Shown in pieces: positions 1 to 7,627 of a stretch of 43,698 nt of DNA. The notes beneath the pieces are model-generated. The model was not told the DNA's origin. It did not search any database and was given only the letters and a program-made list of their open reading frames with translations. The position numbers and the translations under genes are program-made. Positions within the stretch are counted from its first letter, which is position 1; each line of letters begins with the position of its first letter. The stretch comes from Caldifarciminota bacterium (GTDB lineage: Bacteria > Hydrothermota > Hydrothermia > Hydrothermales > JAJRUZ01), in contig JAJRUZ010000063.1 in assembly GCA_024277525.1 (NCBI GenBank), positions 1-43,698 on the forward strand. The letters are read 5' to 3'.

Positions 1-249
1 CCTTCCATTTGTAAGATAATCCCTTAATTTTGAAAGAGACCGGTTTGTAAAAGGAAGATTTAAATCTCTGGGATGAGAAAGAGCAATCTTTATTATTTCT
101 TTCCTTTGTTCATCTGTAAAAACACGAGGAGCTCCTCCCCTTGGTTTGTCCAGAAGCCCATCCAACCCTTTTTCATTAAAGCTTTCAAAAATTGAACCCT
201 TAAGAATATATAAACCTTCAAAAAGTTTCTCAAGTTTTTTTCTTAACAT
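1..249 (-). CDS. IS630-family transposase, N-terminal part, cut by the window edge
   Basis: Reading the minus strand from an ATG at 249 gives 83 codons that run off the left edge without a stop. The translation contains GLDGLLDKPRGGAPRVF followed by TDEQRKEIIKIALSHPRDL and LPFTNRSLSKLRDYL. This is the helix-turn-helix linker and second winged-helix segment typical of IS630/Tc1-mariner type transposases, which bind the element ends before DDE-type cleavage. The first helix-turn-helix that usually precedes the GLxGL segment is short and poorly matched, so the copy may be degraded at its 5' end. The DDE catalytic domain lies outside the window, so activity cannot be judged. Confidence 0.72.
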   Translation of the reverse strand, partial: MLRKKLEKLFEGLYILKGSIFESFNEKGLDGLLDKPRGGAPRVFTDEQRKEIIKIALSHPRDLNLPFTNRSLSKLRDYLTNGR

Positions 250-331
250 AATATATAATGATAAGATAAAAATTAAAAAATTTCAACCCCTAATAAATAC
301 CAAAAGAGGAATGGTTATTTGAAAATTGAAA

Positions 332-408
332 CTATGAATTTAATGGATGATGCACTACTTTCTTTTAACTTTTGACTTTTTAGATTTGACTTTTTTTAAT
401 CAATCCCC
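332..408 (+). repeat. 77-bp direct repeat, copy 1
   Basis: Positions 332-408 are identical, base for base, to 475-551, with an offset of 143 bp. The unit starts ctatgaatttaatggatgat and ends aatcaatcccc. It contains an internal TTGACTTTTT doublet. It is non-coding in all frames. The sequences after the two copies also resemble each other (cttctccaag), with a short deletion in copy 2, so the duplicated block was probably longer. Confidence 0.9.
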
Positions 409-474
409 TTTTATCTCCCTTCTCCAAGGGGAAAAATGTCTGATTCGCGATTCGGAAATCGCTCCTACATTTCG

Positions 475-551
475 CTATGAATTTAATGGATGATGCACTA
501 CTTTCTTTTAACTTTTGACTTTTTAGATTTGACTTTTTTTAATCAATCCCC
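475..551 (+). repeat. 77-bp direct repeat, copy 2
   Basis: This is the second exact copy of the unit at 332-408. The 66-nt spacer between the copies contains a small inverted repeat around cgattcggaaatcg and the word gctcctacattt. The perfect identity of non-coding DNA points to a recent duplication or to gene-conversion-like upkeep. Confidence 0.9.
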
Positions 552-621
552 CTTCTCCAAGTGGGAAGTTTATCACATAAATGTAACTGCTACAGTTAGG
601 AGCTACATTTTTATTTAATAA

Positions 622-2328
622 TCAAAAATATTGACCTATTCCGAAGTAAAGGAAATATTCCTTTGTTTTGAATACATGGTTGTTTGTAGCCAAATCAACC
701 CTGAAAGGCACAATACTTATGAAATACCTTATCCCTATACCGAAACCATAACCAGTATTTTTAAAAGATTTATACGAAAAAATATTTGAAAGGGTCCCCA
801 TGTCAAAGAAGAAAACAAATTGAAGATTGTTTTTTAAAATTTTCCTCATTTCTAAATTTAAAAGCATAAAGTTTGTTCCGCTTTTTATCCCCCGGGGGTC
901 GTATTCCCCGATGGAATACCTTCTAACTCCTCTCACGGTTCCTTCACCACCTAAAAGAAATCTCTCCGAAAAGGGAATTGAAGTAGTAGGTAAGTAAGGA
1001 ATTTCAAAACCGCCCGAAAATTTTAAAGCAAATATATAGGTGTTTAATTTTTTAAACAATGAAAGGTCATATCCTATTTTGACCATGTTCTCCGTGCCAC
1101 CGAAAATAGCACCGTAGGTATTAAGATATGAATACAAATAATAACCCCTTGAAGGATTTAATATGTTGTTCCTTTTGTCTCTTGAATACGAGAAACCTAT
1201 GCCGTTTAAATAGAAAAGATTTATTTTTCTTTCAATACTTTTAACAATCTGCCATATTAAATTTGTTTCAAAAATCCATATATCTTTTTTTATAAAATAT
1301 CTTGACTCTATTCCGTATCTTTTAACATCTTCAACCCTGTCCATATAATAAAAAGGCGTTAAAATGAAAATGTGTCTTTTAAAAAGAAAATGAGGGTCCT
1401 GATATCTTATAGAAAATTCCTCATGAAGAAATAATTTCAAATTGAACTGAAACTTTGTAATCAGAGCAAGTTTCTGTGCATTGTTGAATATATTTAAATG
1501 CTCTAATTCAAACTTTAACTGAGAATACCCGTCACTTGAATAACCAAACCCCATCCTCAAAACCCTCATTTTTTCTTCTTTTAATTTAAAGATAATATCT
1601 GCCTCTGTTGAATCTGAATTCGGTTTGATTTCATAATCCACATTTCTAAATATCCCTGTTGCATATAAATTTTTTATGGATAAATAGATCTTCTTCATGG
1701 ATATGTATTCACCCTTTTTCAGTTCTATTGCATCCAGAGCTATCTTTTTCCTTGTCTTTGGAGAAAGTCCTTTTACACATATATTTTTTACTCTCACCCT
1801 TTTACCCGGATTTAATTTAAATATTATGTCTAAACTGTCATTCTTCCCCTCTATAAATCTCTTTGAGTTAAAGAAAACATATCCCTTTTCAGGAAATATT
1901 GAATATAATTTTTTTTCAAACCTTGCAAAAACTTTTTCTTCATAATAAAAAGGAGGATTTTTACGCAGATATTTTAAAAGATATTTTAGAGTGTCAGGCT
2001 TTATTTCAACATTTTTTACAATTTTTCTTTTTCCTTCAAAAATATAAACATAAAGTATATCTCCTTTTTTACCTTTTATAATCCTTTTATCCATTATCCT
2101 GAAATCAAGAAATCCTTTTTCTTTATAGAAATTTTCTACATTCCTTAGCCCCTTAAGGACTATGATTCTTCCTATCTCTTTATTTAACGGTATTTCGGAT
2201 ACTTTTATCAATTCTTTATTATTAAAATTTTCCGCACCAATAAAATAAATATTTTCAATTTTTAAATTTCCTGTTTGTGAAATTAAAAAAAAGAGAAATA
2301 AATTACTCCAGAAGTGAAGACCTGTAAT
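622..2328 (-). CDS. BamA/Omp85-family outer-membrane protein (POTRA repeats plus 16-strand-type barrel)
   Basis: The C-terminal half has the Omp85 surface-antigen barrel, including LLGGEGTVRGVRRYSIG, the counterpart of the conserved loop-6 VRGF/Y motif. It ends in GIGQYF, the terminal aromatic residue expected of barrel proteins. The N-terminal half reads as POTRA repeats (for example VENFYKEKGFLD). Family members insert barrel proteins into the outer membrane. The only canonical start is TTG at 2211, but the same frame continues upstream with a POTRA strand (KIENIYFIGAENFNNKEL) and a hydrophobic NLFLFFLIS leader. No ATG, GTG or TTG occurs there. I place the start at an AUU (2326-2328) preceded by GAGGGAG; this start is inferred. 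The gene follows ppiD and overlaps its end. Confidence 0.82.
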   Translation of the reverse strand: MTGLHFWSNLFLFFLISQTGNLKIENIYFIGAENFNNKELIKVSEIPLNKEIGRIIVLKGLRNVENFYKEKGFLDFRIMDKRIIKGKKGDILYVYIFEGKRKIVKNVEIKPDTLKYLLKYLRKNPPFYYEEKVFARFEKKLYSIFPEKGYVFFNSKRFIEGKNDSLDIIFKLNPGKRVRVKNICVKGLSPKTRKKIALDAIELKKGEYISMKKIYLSIKNLYATGIFRNVDYEIKPNSDSTEADIIFKLKEEKMRVLRMGFGYSSDGYSQLKFELEHLNIFNNAQKLALITKFQFNLKLFLHEEFSIRYQDPHFLFKRHIFILTPFYYMDRVEDVKRYGIESRYFIKKDIWIFETNLIWQIVKSIERKINLFYLNGIGFSYSRDKRNNILNPSRGYYLYSYLNTYGAIFGGTENMVKIGYDLSLFKKLNTYIFALKFSGGFEIPYLPTTSIPFSERFLLGGEGTVRGVRRYSIGEYDPRGIKSGTNFMLLNLEMRKILKNNLQFVFFFDMGTLSNIFSYKSFKNTGYGFGIGIRYFISIVPFRVDLATNNHVFKTKEYFLYFGIGQYF

Positions 2329-4063
2329 CTTTGACTCCCTCTTCGCTTTTTAATTCGGATTGAAATGCATTGAAAACTTTACTTTGTATTTCACTTAAAT
2401 ATTTCTGGAAGTATTCATTAAGTCTGGAAGATATTTCATCTGCTGAAGGAGGCATCTTTTCTATGAGTTCAAGCACCACAATTCCACCCGGAGCCTCTAT
2501 TTTCCTTCGCTCTCCAACACCCATTGAACTCAATGCACCCAAAATCGACTCAGGAATGTAAAGTCCGACAACAGGCTTGTAAAAATCAACCTGTTTAAAT
2601 TCCCTGTATTCCACATATTGCTTTTCATAACTTTCACCGTTGAGTATTTTATAAGCAATTTTTTCGGCAAATTCCTTTCTTTTTCTCCTTAAAAATGAAG
2701 ATTTCACCCTTCTTTTAGCTTCATCAAAACTGAGATAAGTCTCGGGTACCTTGTCCAAAATCTCTATCACATAATACCCTTCAGGAGTCCAAAATAAATT
2801 CATATCTCCCTTTTTACCTTTTTTAATCCACTCTTTTATACTTTTATATTTCCCTATCCCCGGAATAAAAGGTAAATCCATGGGTATTTCTTTGCTTTGA
2901 TTATATTTCATCTTATAAGACTCTGCCGCCTTTTTTAACCCTTCTGTTTTGGCTATTTCAAGCAAATTCTTTGCCTTTTCCCTTAATTCAGCCCTTGTAT
3001 CATAAGATGTTGTTATTAAAAGTGCTATTGCTTTGTATTTTACCGTTTTTTTATCTTTTTTAATTATTTTGAAAAGAAAAACCGTATCACCGATTATCTC
3101 GGGTTTGCTTACCTCGTTTACTTTATACTTACTTAAAACTTTAAATTTTTTATTTTTTTCTTTTGAAATGAAAACCGTGTCTTTTTTATATTTATTTACC
3201 ATGGAATATGTTTTTATTGCTTCTTCAAAGGAAAGTCCTTCATTCAAAATCATCCCCCTTATTTCATCTAAATCTCCAATAACAACATCCGTGTCCCTTT
3301 TTGATGGCTCAAATTTCACAAATATATAAGCAATTTTAAAACTCTCCTTTTTCTTAAATTTATCTTTATTCTTTTCATAATATTTTCTTAAACTGTCTTC
3401 ATTATACTTAAAAATTTCGGCGGGGATTTTGTAAAACCTGATGTTAAAATATTTAAAAGAGTATTTTGTCAATTTAAGTTCCAAGTCCTTGCTTACTTCC
3501 TCTTGTGTGATATGTAATGCAGATGTTATATCCACATTCATAAGTGCAATAGGATAAGACCTCATTATTGTTCTTGCATAAGTTAAAACTATCTGTCTTG
3601 AAGCAGGGTCTTTTAAAAATTCCCTGTATTTCTTAACATCAAAAGAATCCCCTTTCCAGAATGAAGGATCTTTCATAATTTCCGGTGGTGGGGTTGAATA
3701 AATAATTGTATTTAAAAGATTATCATCCACTATTAAATCTCTTTGTTCTTGTATTTTTGTAAATCTTACCCTCCATAAAAGCTCTTCCCATGCTCTTTTT
3801 CTGAGGATCGCCATATCCATATCACTCAATTCACCCTTTCTTTCCCTCTCATTTTCAATAAGTTCATTCAAAATATTTTGATAGAAATCAAAACTTATCT
3901 GTTTACCGTCAATTTCTGCAATTATGCCCCTTTGATAAGGCTTACCCACCCTTACCCCTGCTATGTTCATTCCCAATTCAAGAAAAATCCATAAAATAAA
4001 GGCAAAAGCCATGAAAAGTAAAATAAATTTAGCATTTTTCCTGATGGATTGCATTAACGGCAT
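2303..4063 (-). CDS. PpiD/SurA-type membrane-anchored peptidyl-prolyl isomerase / periplasmic chaperone
   Basis: The 586-residue protein begins with a short cytoplasmic segment (SIRKNAKF) and one membrane helix at about residues 13-34. A SurA/PpiD-like N-terminal helical domain follows (AEIDGKQISFDFYQNIL). One or two degenerate parvulin-like segments come next, around residues 240-335 and 345-450. Such proteins help newly exported outer-membrane proteins fold. Parvulin catalytic residues are not obvious, so it may act mainly as a chaperone. It lies between atpD (1 nt away) and the BamA-like gene, whose product would be a natural folding partner. Confidence 0.78.
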   Translation of the reverse strand: MPLMQSIRKNAKFILLFMAFAFILWIFLELGMNIAGVRVGKPYQRGIIAEIDGKQISFDFYQNILNELIENERERKGELSDMDMAILRKRAWEELLWRVRFTKIQEQRDLIVDDNLLNTIIYSTPPPEIMKDPSFWKGDSFDVKKYREFLKDPASRQIVLTYARTIMRSYPIALMNVDITSALHITQEEVSKDLELKLTKYSFKYFNIRFYKIPAEIFKYNEDSLRKYYEKNKDKFKKKESFKIAYIFVKFEPSKRDTDVVIGDLDEIRGMILNEGLSFEEAIKTYSMVNKYKKDTVFISKEKNKKFKVLSKYKVNEVSKPEIIGDTVFLFKIIKKDKKTVKYKAIALLITTSYDTRAELREKAKNLLEIAKTEGLKKAAESYKMKYNQSKEIPMDLPFIPGIGKYKSIKEWIKKGKKGDMNLFWTPEGYYVIEILDKVPETYLSFDEAKRRVKSSFLRRKRKEFAEKIAYKILNGESYEKQYVEYREFKQVDFYKPVVGLYIPESILGALSSMGVGERRKIEAPGGIVVLELIEKMPPSADEISSRLNEYFQKYLSEIQSKVFNAFQSELKSEEGVKDYRSSLLE

Positions 4064-4064
4064 T

Positions 4065-4694
4065 TTATCCCACCCTTTCTTTTTTCTTTTTTAATAACTT
4101 CATTCTGAATTTATCCTCCCTTTCCCTATCTTCCAATACCCTCCTTATATAATTTACTTCCTCTTTTAACTGCGGAATCACCTTTTGCTCTAAAGCATTA
4201 ACTCTTCTTGTTGTTTTTTTAATCTCTTCTCCCAATCTTTTGAATTTTATCTCCATAGGGATTAAAGAAACAATTTCATCAATCAGGAGTTCAAATGAAT
4301 AAGCAGTTTCATCTATTCTTGTTGTAACCGAAAACGGACTGTATCCTCTTAAAAGAATACTCCTTTTTCCGTCTCCTCCCTCAATTTCAGGTACAGAAAC
4401 ACCCCAAACTTTTTTTTCTTTCATTTTCAAAATCAATTCCTTTGCAGAAGCAAAAGCAGCAGACCTCAGTTCCTCCGAACCGTCCTTTCCGAGAGCAAAA
4501 AGGAGAGTGTTTATTGCCCTTTCAAGGGTTTTATCCAGCTTTTTGTGTTTTTCTAAAAGGGGTTTTAAGAGTTTCAAAAATTCCGTAAGAAGAGCATCCC
4601 TTTTGTTTTTTAACAAAGATGCACCGCTTTCAGCAACTTTTATCTGCCTTCTTTTTAAAAGTAAATTCATTCGCGTGGGTGTGACATTTTCCAT
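4065..4694 (-). CDS. atpD: V/A-type ATP synthase subunit D
   Basis: The 209-residue protein starts with PTRMNLLLKRRQIKVAESG, close to the PTRMNLLKLKKRLKLA-type signature of V/A-ATPase subunit D. It is largely helical and ends in a basic coiled coil (EDREREDKFRMKLLKKKK), as expected of the rotating central stalk that links the catalytic head to the membrane rotor. Length fits the family. No other V/A-ATPase subunit is next to it; it heads a unit with ppiD and the BamA-like gene. The start ATG lies 6 nt from a TATAAT box, so the mRNA may be leaderless. Confidence 0.88.
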   Translation of the reverse strand: MENVTPTRMNLLLKRRQIKVAESGASLLKNKRDALLTEFLKLLKPLLEKHKKLDKTLERAINTLLFALGKDGSEELRSAAFASAKELILKMKEKKVWGVSVPEIEGGDGKRSILLRGYSPFSVTTRIDETAYSFELLIDEIVSLIPMEIKFKRLGEEIKKTTRRVNALEQKVIPQLKEEVNYIRRVLEDREREDKFRMKLLKKKKERVG

Positions 4695-4700
4695 GTGTTT

Positions 4701-4710
4701 ATTATATATT
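4701..4710. promoter_or_regulatory. Overlapping divergent -10 boxes for atpD (minus) and the small lipoprotein gene (plus)
   Basis: Only 23 nt separate the two start codons. On the minus strand TATAAT (4706-4701) is followed by 6 nt and the atpD ATG. On the plus strand TATATT (4705-4710) is followed by 7 nt and the lipoprotein ATG. A plausible plus-strand -35, GTGACA, lies at 4681-4686 with an 18-nt spacer. The two -10 boxes share 2 bp, so the promoters should compete, and both transcripts would start at or next to the ATG. Confidence 0.6.
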
Positions 4711-4717
4711 AAAACAA

Positions 4718-5107
4718 ATGAAATTTTCTAAAATGATTTTTATTTTTTTAATTGCTTTTGGATGTGCATATAAAGCACCACCTCCGGGTAAACCCGATTT
4801 TGATCCTCCTGAAATTAAAGTTTTAAATTTAAAAGACAAGGACACAATAAGAGATACATTAAAAGTAGAAGTAAAAGTGGAGGACAAGTCAAAGATTTTA
4901 TGGGTGAAAATGATTGTAAATGGAGAAGAATTTGCAGTTGATACACTCAAACCTTATGAGTTCTTCATTCCCCCACCTGATACGATATGGAAATTAATGT
5001 TTAAAGCAATGGACGAGTGGGAAAATCTCGGTTCTTCGAAACTTTTCAAAATTTTCGGTCCCTTTGTTGATACGATGAAAACGGATACTTCTGAGATTAA
5101 AAAATAA
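4718..5107 (+). CDS. Small lipoprotein with an Ig-like fold
   Basis: The 129-residue product has a signal peptide ending in a lipobox (FLIAFGC), so Cys16 is the likely lipidated residue. A proline-rich linker (APPPGKPDFDPPEIK) is followed by a single beta-rich domain with an Ig-like pattern (DTIRDTLKVEVKVEDKSKI, VKMIVNGEEF). These domains often occur in surface proteins of poorly characterised diderms. It is transcribed divergently from atpD. Its stop codon abuts, with no gap, the stop codon of the converging cytochrome gene. No specific function is recognised. Confidence 0.7.
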   Translation: MKFSKMIFIFLIAFGCAYKAPPPGKPDFDPPEIKVLNLKDKDTIRDTLKVEVKVEDKSKILWVKMIVNGEEFAVDTLKPYEFFIPPPDTIWKLMFKAMDEWENLGSSKLFKIFGPFVDTMKTDTSEIKK

Positions 5108-6364
5108 TCAGTGTTTTATCTTTTCCCAGTATTTTTTGAAATCAAAAAGAGGACTTCTGTCCGGCACATGACATTTTCTGCAAGTTTTCTCACCTTTTGT
5201 TATTGCTTTTTTGGTGGTCGGGTGCGTTTTCATATCCACCTTATGACATTGAATACAATGAATGTTTGCAAGTTCTTTTGTAAATTTGTAATTTTGAAAA
5301 CCTCCGGGTTTTCCGTAAAAAGTTGTATGGCATGAAAGACATTCAAAATTGTTTTCTTTTTTCATAGAAATAAGAACTTCAAATGCCTTTGCATGTTTTG
5401 TTTCTTTCCATTTCTTATATTCTTTTTGATGACAGGGTTTGCATTTTTCCGCTGTCGGCAACCTGGATTTTTCAATTATTTTTTTCCTCATTTCTTCCAT
5501 CCTTTTTTTCTTCATCTCTTTCCATTTTTCCTTTAATTTCTCAACCTCGGGATCTTTTTCAACTTTATCATTAAGCGGAATCTTGATCAATTTGTACATT
5601 TCATAATCTTTACCTTTCTTTCTAAAAAATAGCACAGGTAAATAAAGTCCGAATTTTGAAACAGTGAGTTGATATATATTTTCGTGCTTTTCAAATTTTA
5701 CATCAAATTTGGGTGACCTGCCGATAATATTCAAAAGCGGTAACTTACTTTCAAAAGGAAGGTCTGTCTTGGAGGAAGTTACAACCACAAGAAAGGCATC
5801 CTCTTCCTCCATTTTATTTTCCAATTCTTTAAATGCATTTTTTTCATATTCAAGAAGTCTCTTTTTACCCCTGTGAGGTACAAAAGATGTAAAATAAATT
5901 TTTGCATTTTTTAATTTAAATTCCTTATAAGGTGGTATCAGGTCCCTGAGATAAAAATCTATTCCGTAATAGGGAAACTTCAACACATTTACAAGGAATT
6001 CTATGTTTTCCCTTTTTGTAGTAACTTCTTTTCTTGATATTGCAAGGGCATCAACTTTCATAATTTTTAAAACATCCCTGAATACTCCAAGGAATTCGCG
6101 TTTTCCGGACGGATTTATGTAATTACCAGTATCAAAAGTAAGCAATTTCTTTTTGTATTTATTCTTTAAATATTTAATTACAAAGGCTTTTTTTGACAAT
6201 TCTCCGCCTTTAAAGGGCGGATGTCCGCATCCGCACGGTTCAAAATTGTTTCCGACATCCGAAATAAGAGCAATTGCGAAATCAAAAGAATCAGGAGAGG
6301 GAAGATTTTGAAAATAAGAAGGAACCGGTTTTAAAAAAATAAAATAAATTAATAAAAAATTCAT
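5108..6364 (-). CDS. Tetraheme c-type cytochrome fused to a metallophosphoesterase-like domain
   Basis: The N-terminus looks like an export signal (MNFLLIYFIFLKPVPS). Residues about 28-265 resemble the UshA/5'-nucleotidase-like domain that often precedes cytochrome c554-type modules, with the characteristic FEPCGCGHPPFKGGELSKKA segment. A lysine-rich coiled region (about 270-300) leads to four CxxCH haem motifs: C308-H312, C342-H346, C370-H374 and C395-H399. The product is probably a periplasmic or surface electron carrier. The physiological partner is not evident here. tRNA-Gln ends 12 nt before the ATG on the same strand, so the two may share a transcript. Confidence 0.8.
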   Translation of the reverse strand: MNFLLIYFIFLKPVPSYFQNLPSPDSFDFAIALISDVGNNFEPCGCGHPPFKGGELSKKAFVIKYLKNKYKKKLLTFDTGNYINPSGKREFLGVFRDVLKIMKVDALAISRKEVTTKRENIEFLVNVLKFPYYGIDFYLRDLIPPYKEFKLKNAKIYFTSFVPHRGKKRLLEYEKNAFKELENKMEEEDAFLVVVTSSKTDLPFESKLPLLNIIGRSPKFDVKFEKHENIYQLTVSKFGLYLPVLFFRKKGKDYEMYKLIKIPLNDKVEKDPEVEKLKEKWKEMKKKRMEEMRKKIIEKSRLPTAEKCKPCHQKEYKKWKETKHAKAFEVLISMKKENNFECLSCHTTFYGKPGGFQNYKFTKELANIHCIQCHKVDMKTHPTTKKAITKGEKTCRKCHVPDRSPLFDFKKYWEKIKH

Positions 6365-6376
6365 TTTTTCTTAAAA

Positions 6377-6448
6377 CTGGGGCGGGTGGATTCGAACCAC
6401 CACTCTGGGATCCAAAATCCCATGTCCTGCCGATTAGACGACGCCCCA
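6377..6448 (-). tRNA. tRNA-Gln (anticodon TTG)
   Basis: On the minus strand, 72 nt fold into a full cloverleaf. The acceptor stem is TGGGGCG/CGCCCCA with discriminator G. The anticodon arm is TGGGA-TTTTGGA-TCCCA, placing TTG at the anticodon. The T arm contains GGTTCGAATCC. CCA is not encoded. A possible promoter lies upstream (TTGATA, 17 nt, TTATAT). The next gene downstream, the cytochrome, begins after only 12 nt. Confidence 0.97.
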
Positions 6449-6496
6449 GTGTTTTATATTATAATATAAAAGTCCGAAGAATTAATTATCAAGCAC

Positions 6497-6502
6497 TATA
6501 AT
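6497..6502 (+). promoter_or_regulatory. TATAAT -10 box, leaderless-type start of the 6509 gene
   Basis: TATAAT is followed by exactly 6 nt and then the ATG at 6509. Transcription would therefore begin at or within a base or two of the start codon. No ribosome binding site could fit. No good -35 hexamer is seen at the usual distance. Confidence 0.5.
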
Positions 6503-6508
6503 ATAATA

Positions 6509-7627
6509 ATGAAATATAAAATCCCTCAAAATGACAAAGAATTACTTTTAGAGCCGAAAAATAAGGAAGAAATCCTGAATTTGTGTAAATTAAATAGGGA
6601 GAAAAGAGAAGAGTTTAAGAAATTTTTTGAATTTGAAACGGAAAAAAATTTTGTAGTTGCATCAGGACACCAAATAATATTTTATCATCCGGGAATATGG
6701 GCCAAAAATATTTTTTTAAATTTAGTTTCAAAAACACAACTTAAAACTGTCTTTTATGAACATGATGTTGACGGAATTGAAGGTCTTTATTTTTATTATC
6801 CTGATAAAAAACTGAAAATAAAAAGGGAATATATTTTTTATAATCCAGATAAAATTGCACTTGAATATATAGAGAGTAAACATATTATTGAAAATAAGAA
6901 ATTGATTGATAAAGTAATTGATAGGCTCCCTGATTTTAAAATTAAAAAGAATGCTCTCAAATTCTTTGAAATTTTCAAAGATTCACTTAAAAAGAATGCC
7001 TTTTATTCGGAAGCATTCGTGTCAGCAAGAAAAGAATATGAGGAAAATCCGGGTTATAAATCAGTTTTTTTATCAGATGTATTTAATAGTCCCTTATTTT
7101 TTAAATTTTTTGCTTATTTTTTTGCAAAAGCAGAGGAAGTTTTGGAATGTTATAATAACGCAATCCTTGAATACAGGAAAAAATACAAAATAAAAAATAA
7201 AACAGAACCTGCTCCTTTGTTAGAAAAAGAAAATAATTTGATAGAACTCCCCTTTTTTTTGAATTTGAGGGAAAGATATAAAGTTTATAAAAAAGACAAT
7301 AAACTTGTGTGCTCAAAATTTGAAATAGAACTCGGCAAAGGAGAAGAAATTTTTTATAATTCTTTAACCCTGCCTTTGAGACCCAGAAGTTTGATTCTTT
7401 CCCTTTATCAAAAAATTTTCCTGTGTGATTTATTCTATCACGGTGTCTCGGGAAAAAACTATGATGAGACAAGTAACATATTTTGTCGAAAATTCTTCGG
7501 TATTGAACCACCGGAGACAGGAGTCATAAGTTTAACACTTTTTATCAAGGAAATCAAAAAAAGGGACTTCCCTTTTTTCTTTTTTGAAAAAGAAGAGATT
7601 GAAAAAATTATTTCTTTTTCAATGTAA
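6509..7627 (+). CDS. Conserved hypothetical protein, distantly BshC-like
   Basis: The 372-residue soluble protein has two segments that look conserved. Near the N-terminus is VVASGHQIIFYHPGIWAKN, which resembles the TGQQ-type opening motif of BshC, the cysteine-adding enzyme of bacillithiol synthesis. Near residues 300-335 is LFYHGVSGKNYDETSN followed by FFGIEPP. I recall this as the signature of an uncharacterised bacterial family with an FIHGIGG-KYD motif. It is shorter than typical BshC (about 540 residues) and no other bacillithiol genes are nearby, so that function is only a possibility. The 3' end overlaps the converging ybbR gene by 20 nt. Confidence 0.45.
   Translation: MKYKIPQNDKELLLEPKNKEEILNLCKLNREKREEFKKFFEFETEKNFVVASGHQIIFYHPGIWAKNIFLNLVSKTQLKTVFYEHDVDGIEGLYFYYPDKKLKIKREYIFYNPDKIALEYIESKHIIENKKLIDKVIDRLPDFKIKKNALKFFEIFKDSLKKNAFYSEAFVSARKEYEENPGYKSVFLSDVFNSPLFFKFFAYFFAKAEEVLECYNNAILEYRKKYKIKNKTEPAPLLEKENNLIELPFFLNLRERYKVYKKDNKLVCSKFEIELGKGEEIFYNSLTLPLRPRSLILSLYQKIFLCDLFYHGVSGKNYDETSNIFCRKFFGIEPPETGVISLTLFIKEIKKRDFPFFFFEKEEIEKIISFSM
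7556..7578 (-). terminator. Intrinsic terminator of the ybbR unit, embedded in the end of the opposing gene
   Basis: An A-tract, GGGA, CT, TCCC and a T-tract form a 10-bp palindromic stem (7557-7566 with 7569-7578). On the minus strand it lies about 30 nt beyond the ybbR stop and is followed by a T-run, which is the layout of a factor-independent terminator. On the plus strand the same bases encode the KKRDFPFFF stretch of the converging gene. Confidence 0.6.

Larger units (their letters stand above)
250..621. other. Non-coding, repeat-rich stretch between the transposase fragment and the bamA-like gene
   Basis: No coding frame with family-like character is visible. The stretch holds the two copies of a 77-bp direct repeat (332-408 and 475-551). 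It has a TCCCCTT/AAGGGGA inverted pair around 403-431. It also has a compact palindromic segment at 579-610, where AAATGTA pairs with TACATTT and encloses AACTG/CAGTT. The last structure is 12 nt beyond the stop of the minus-strand outer-membrane gene and could end its mRNA, but it has no long T-run. Related words (gctcctacattt, gagctacattt) recur inside the region, as in decayed dispersed repeats. Confidence 0.6.
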
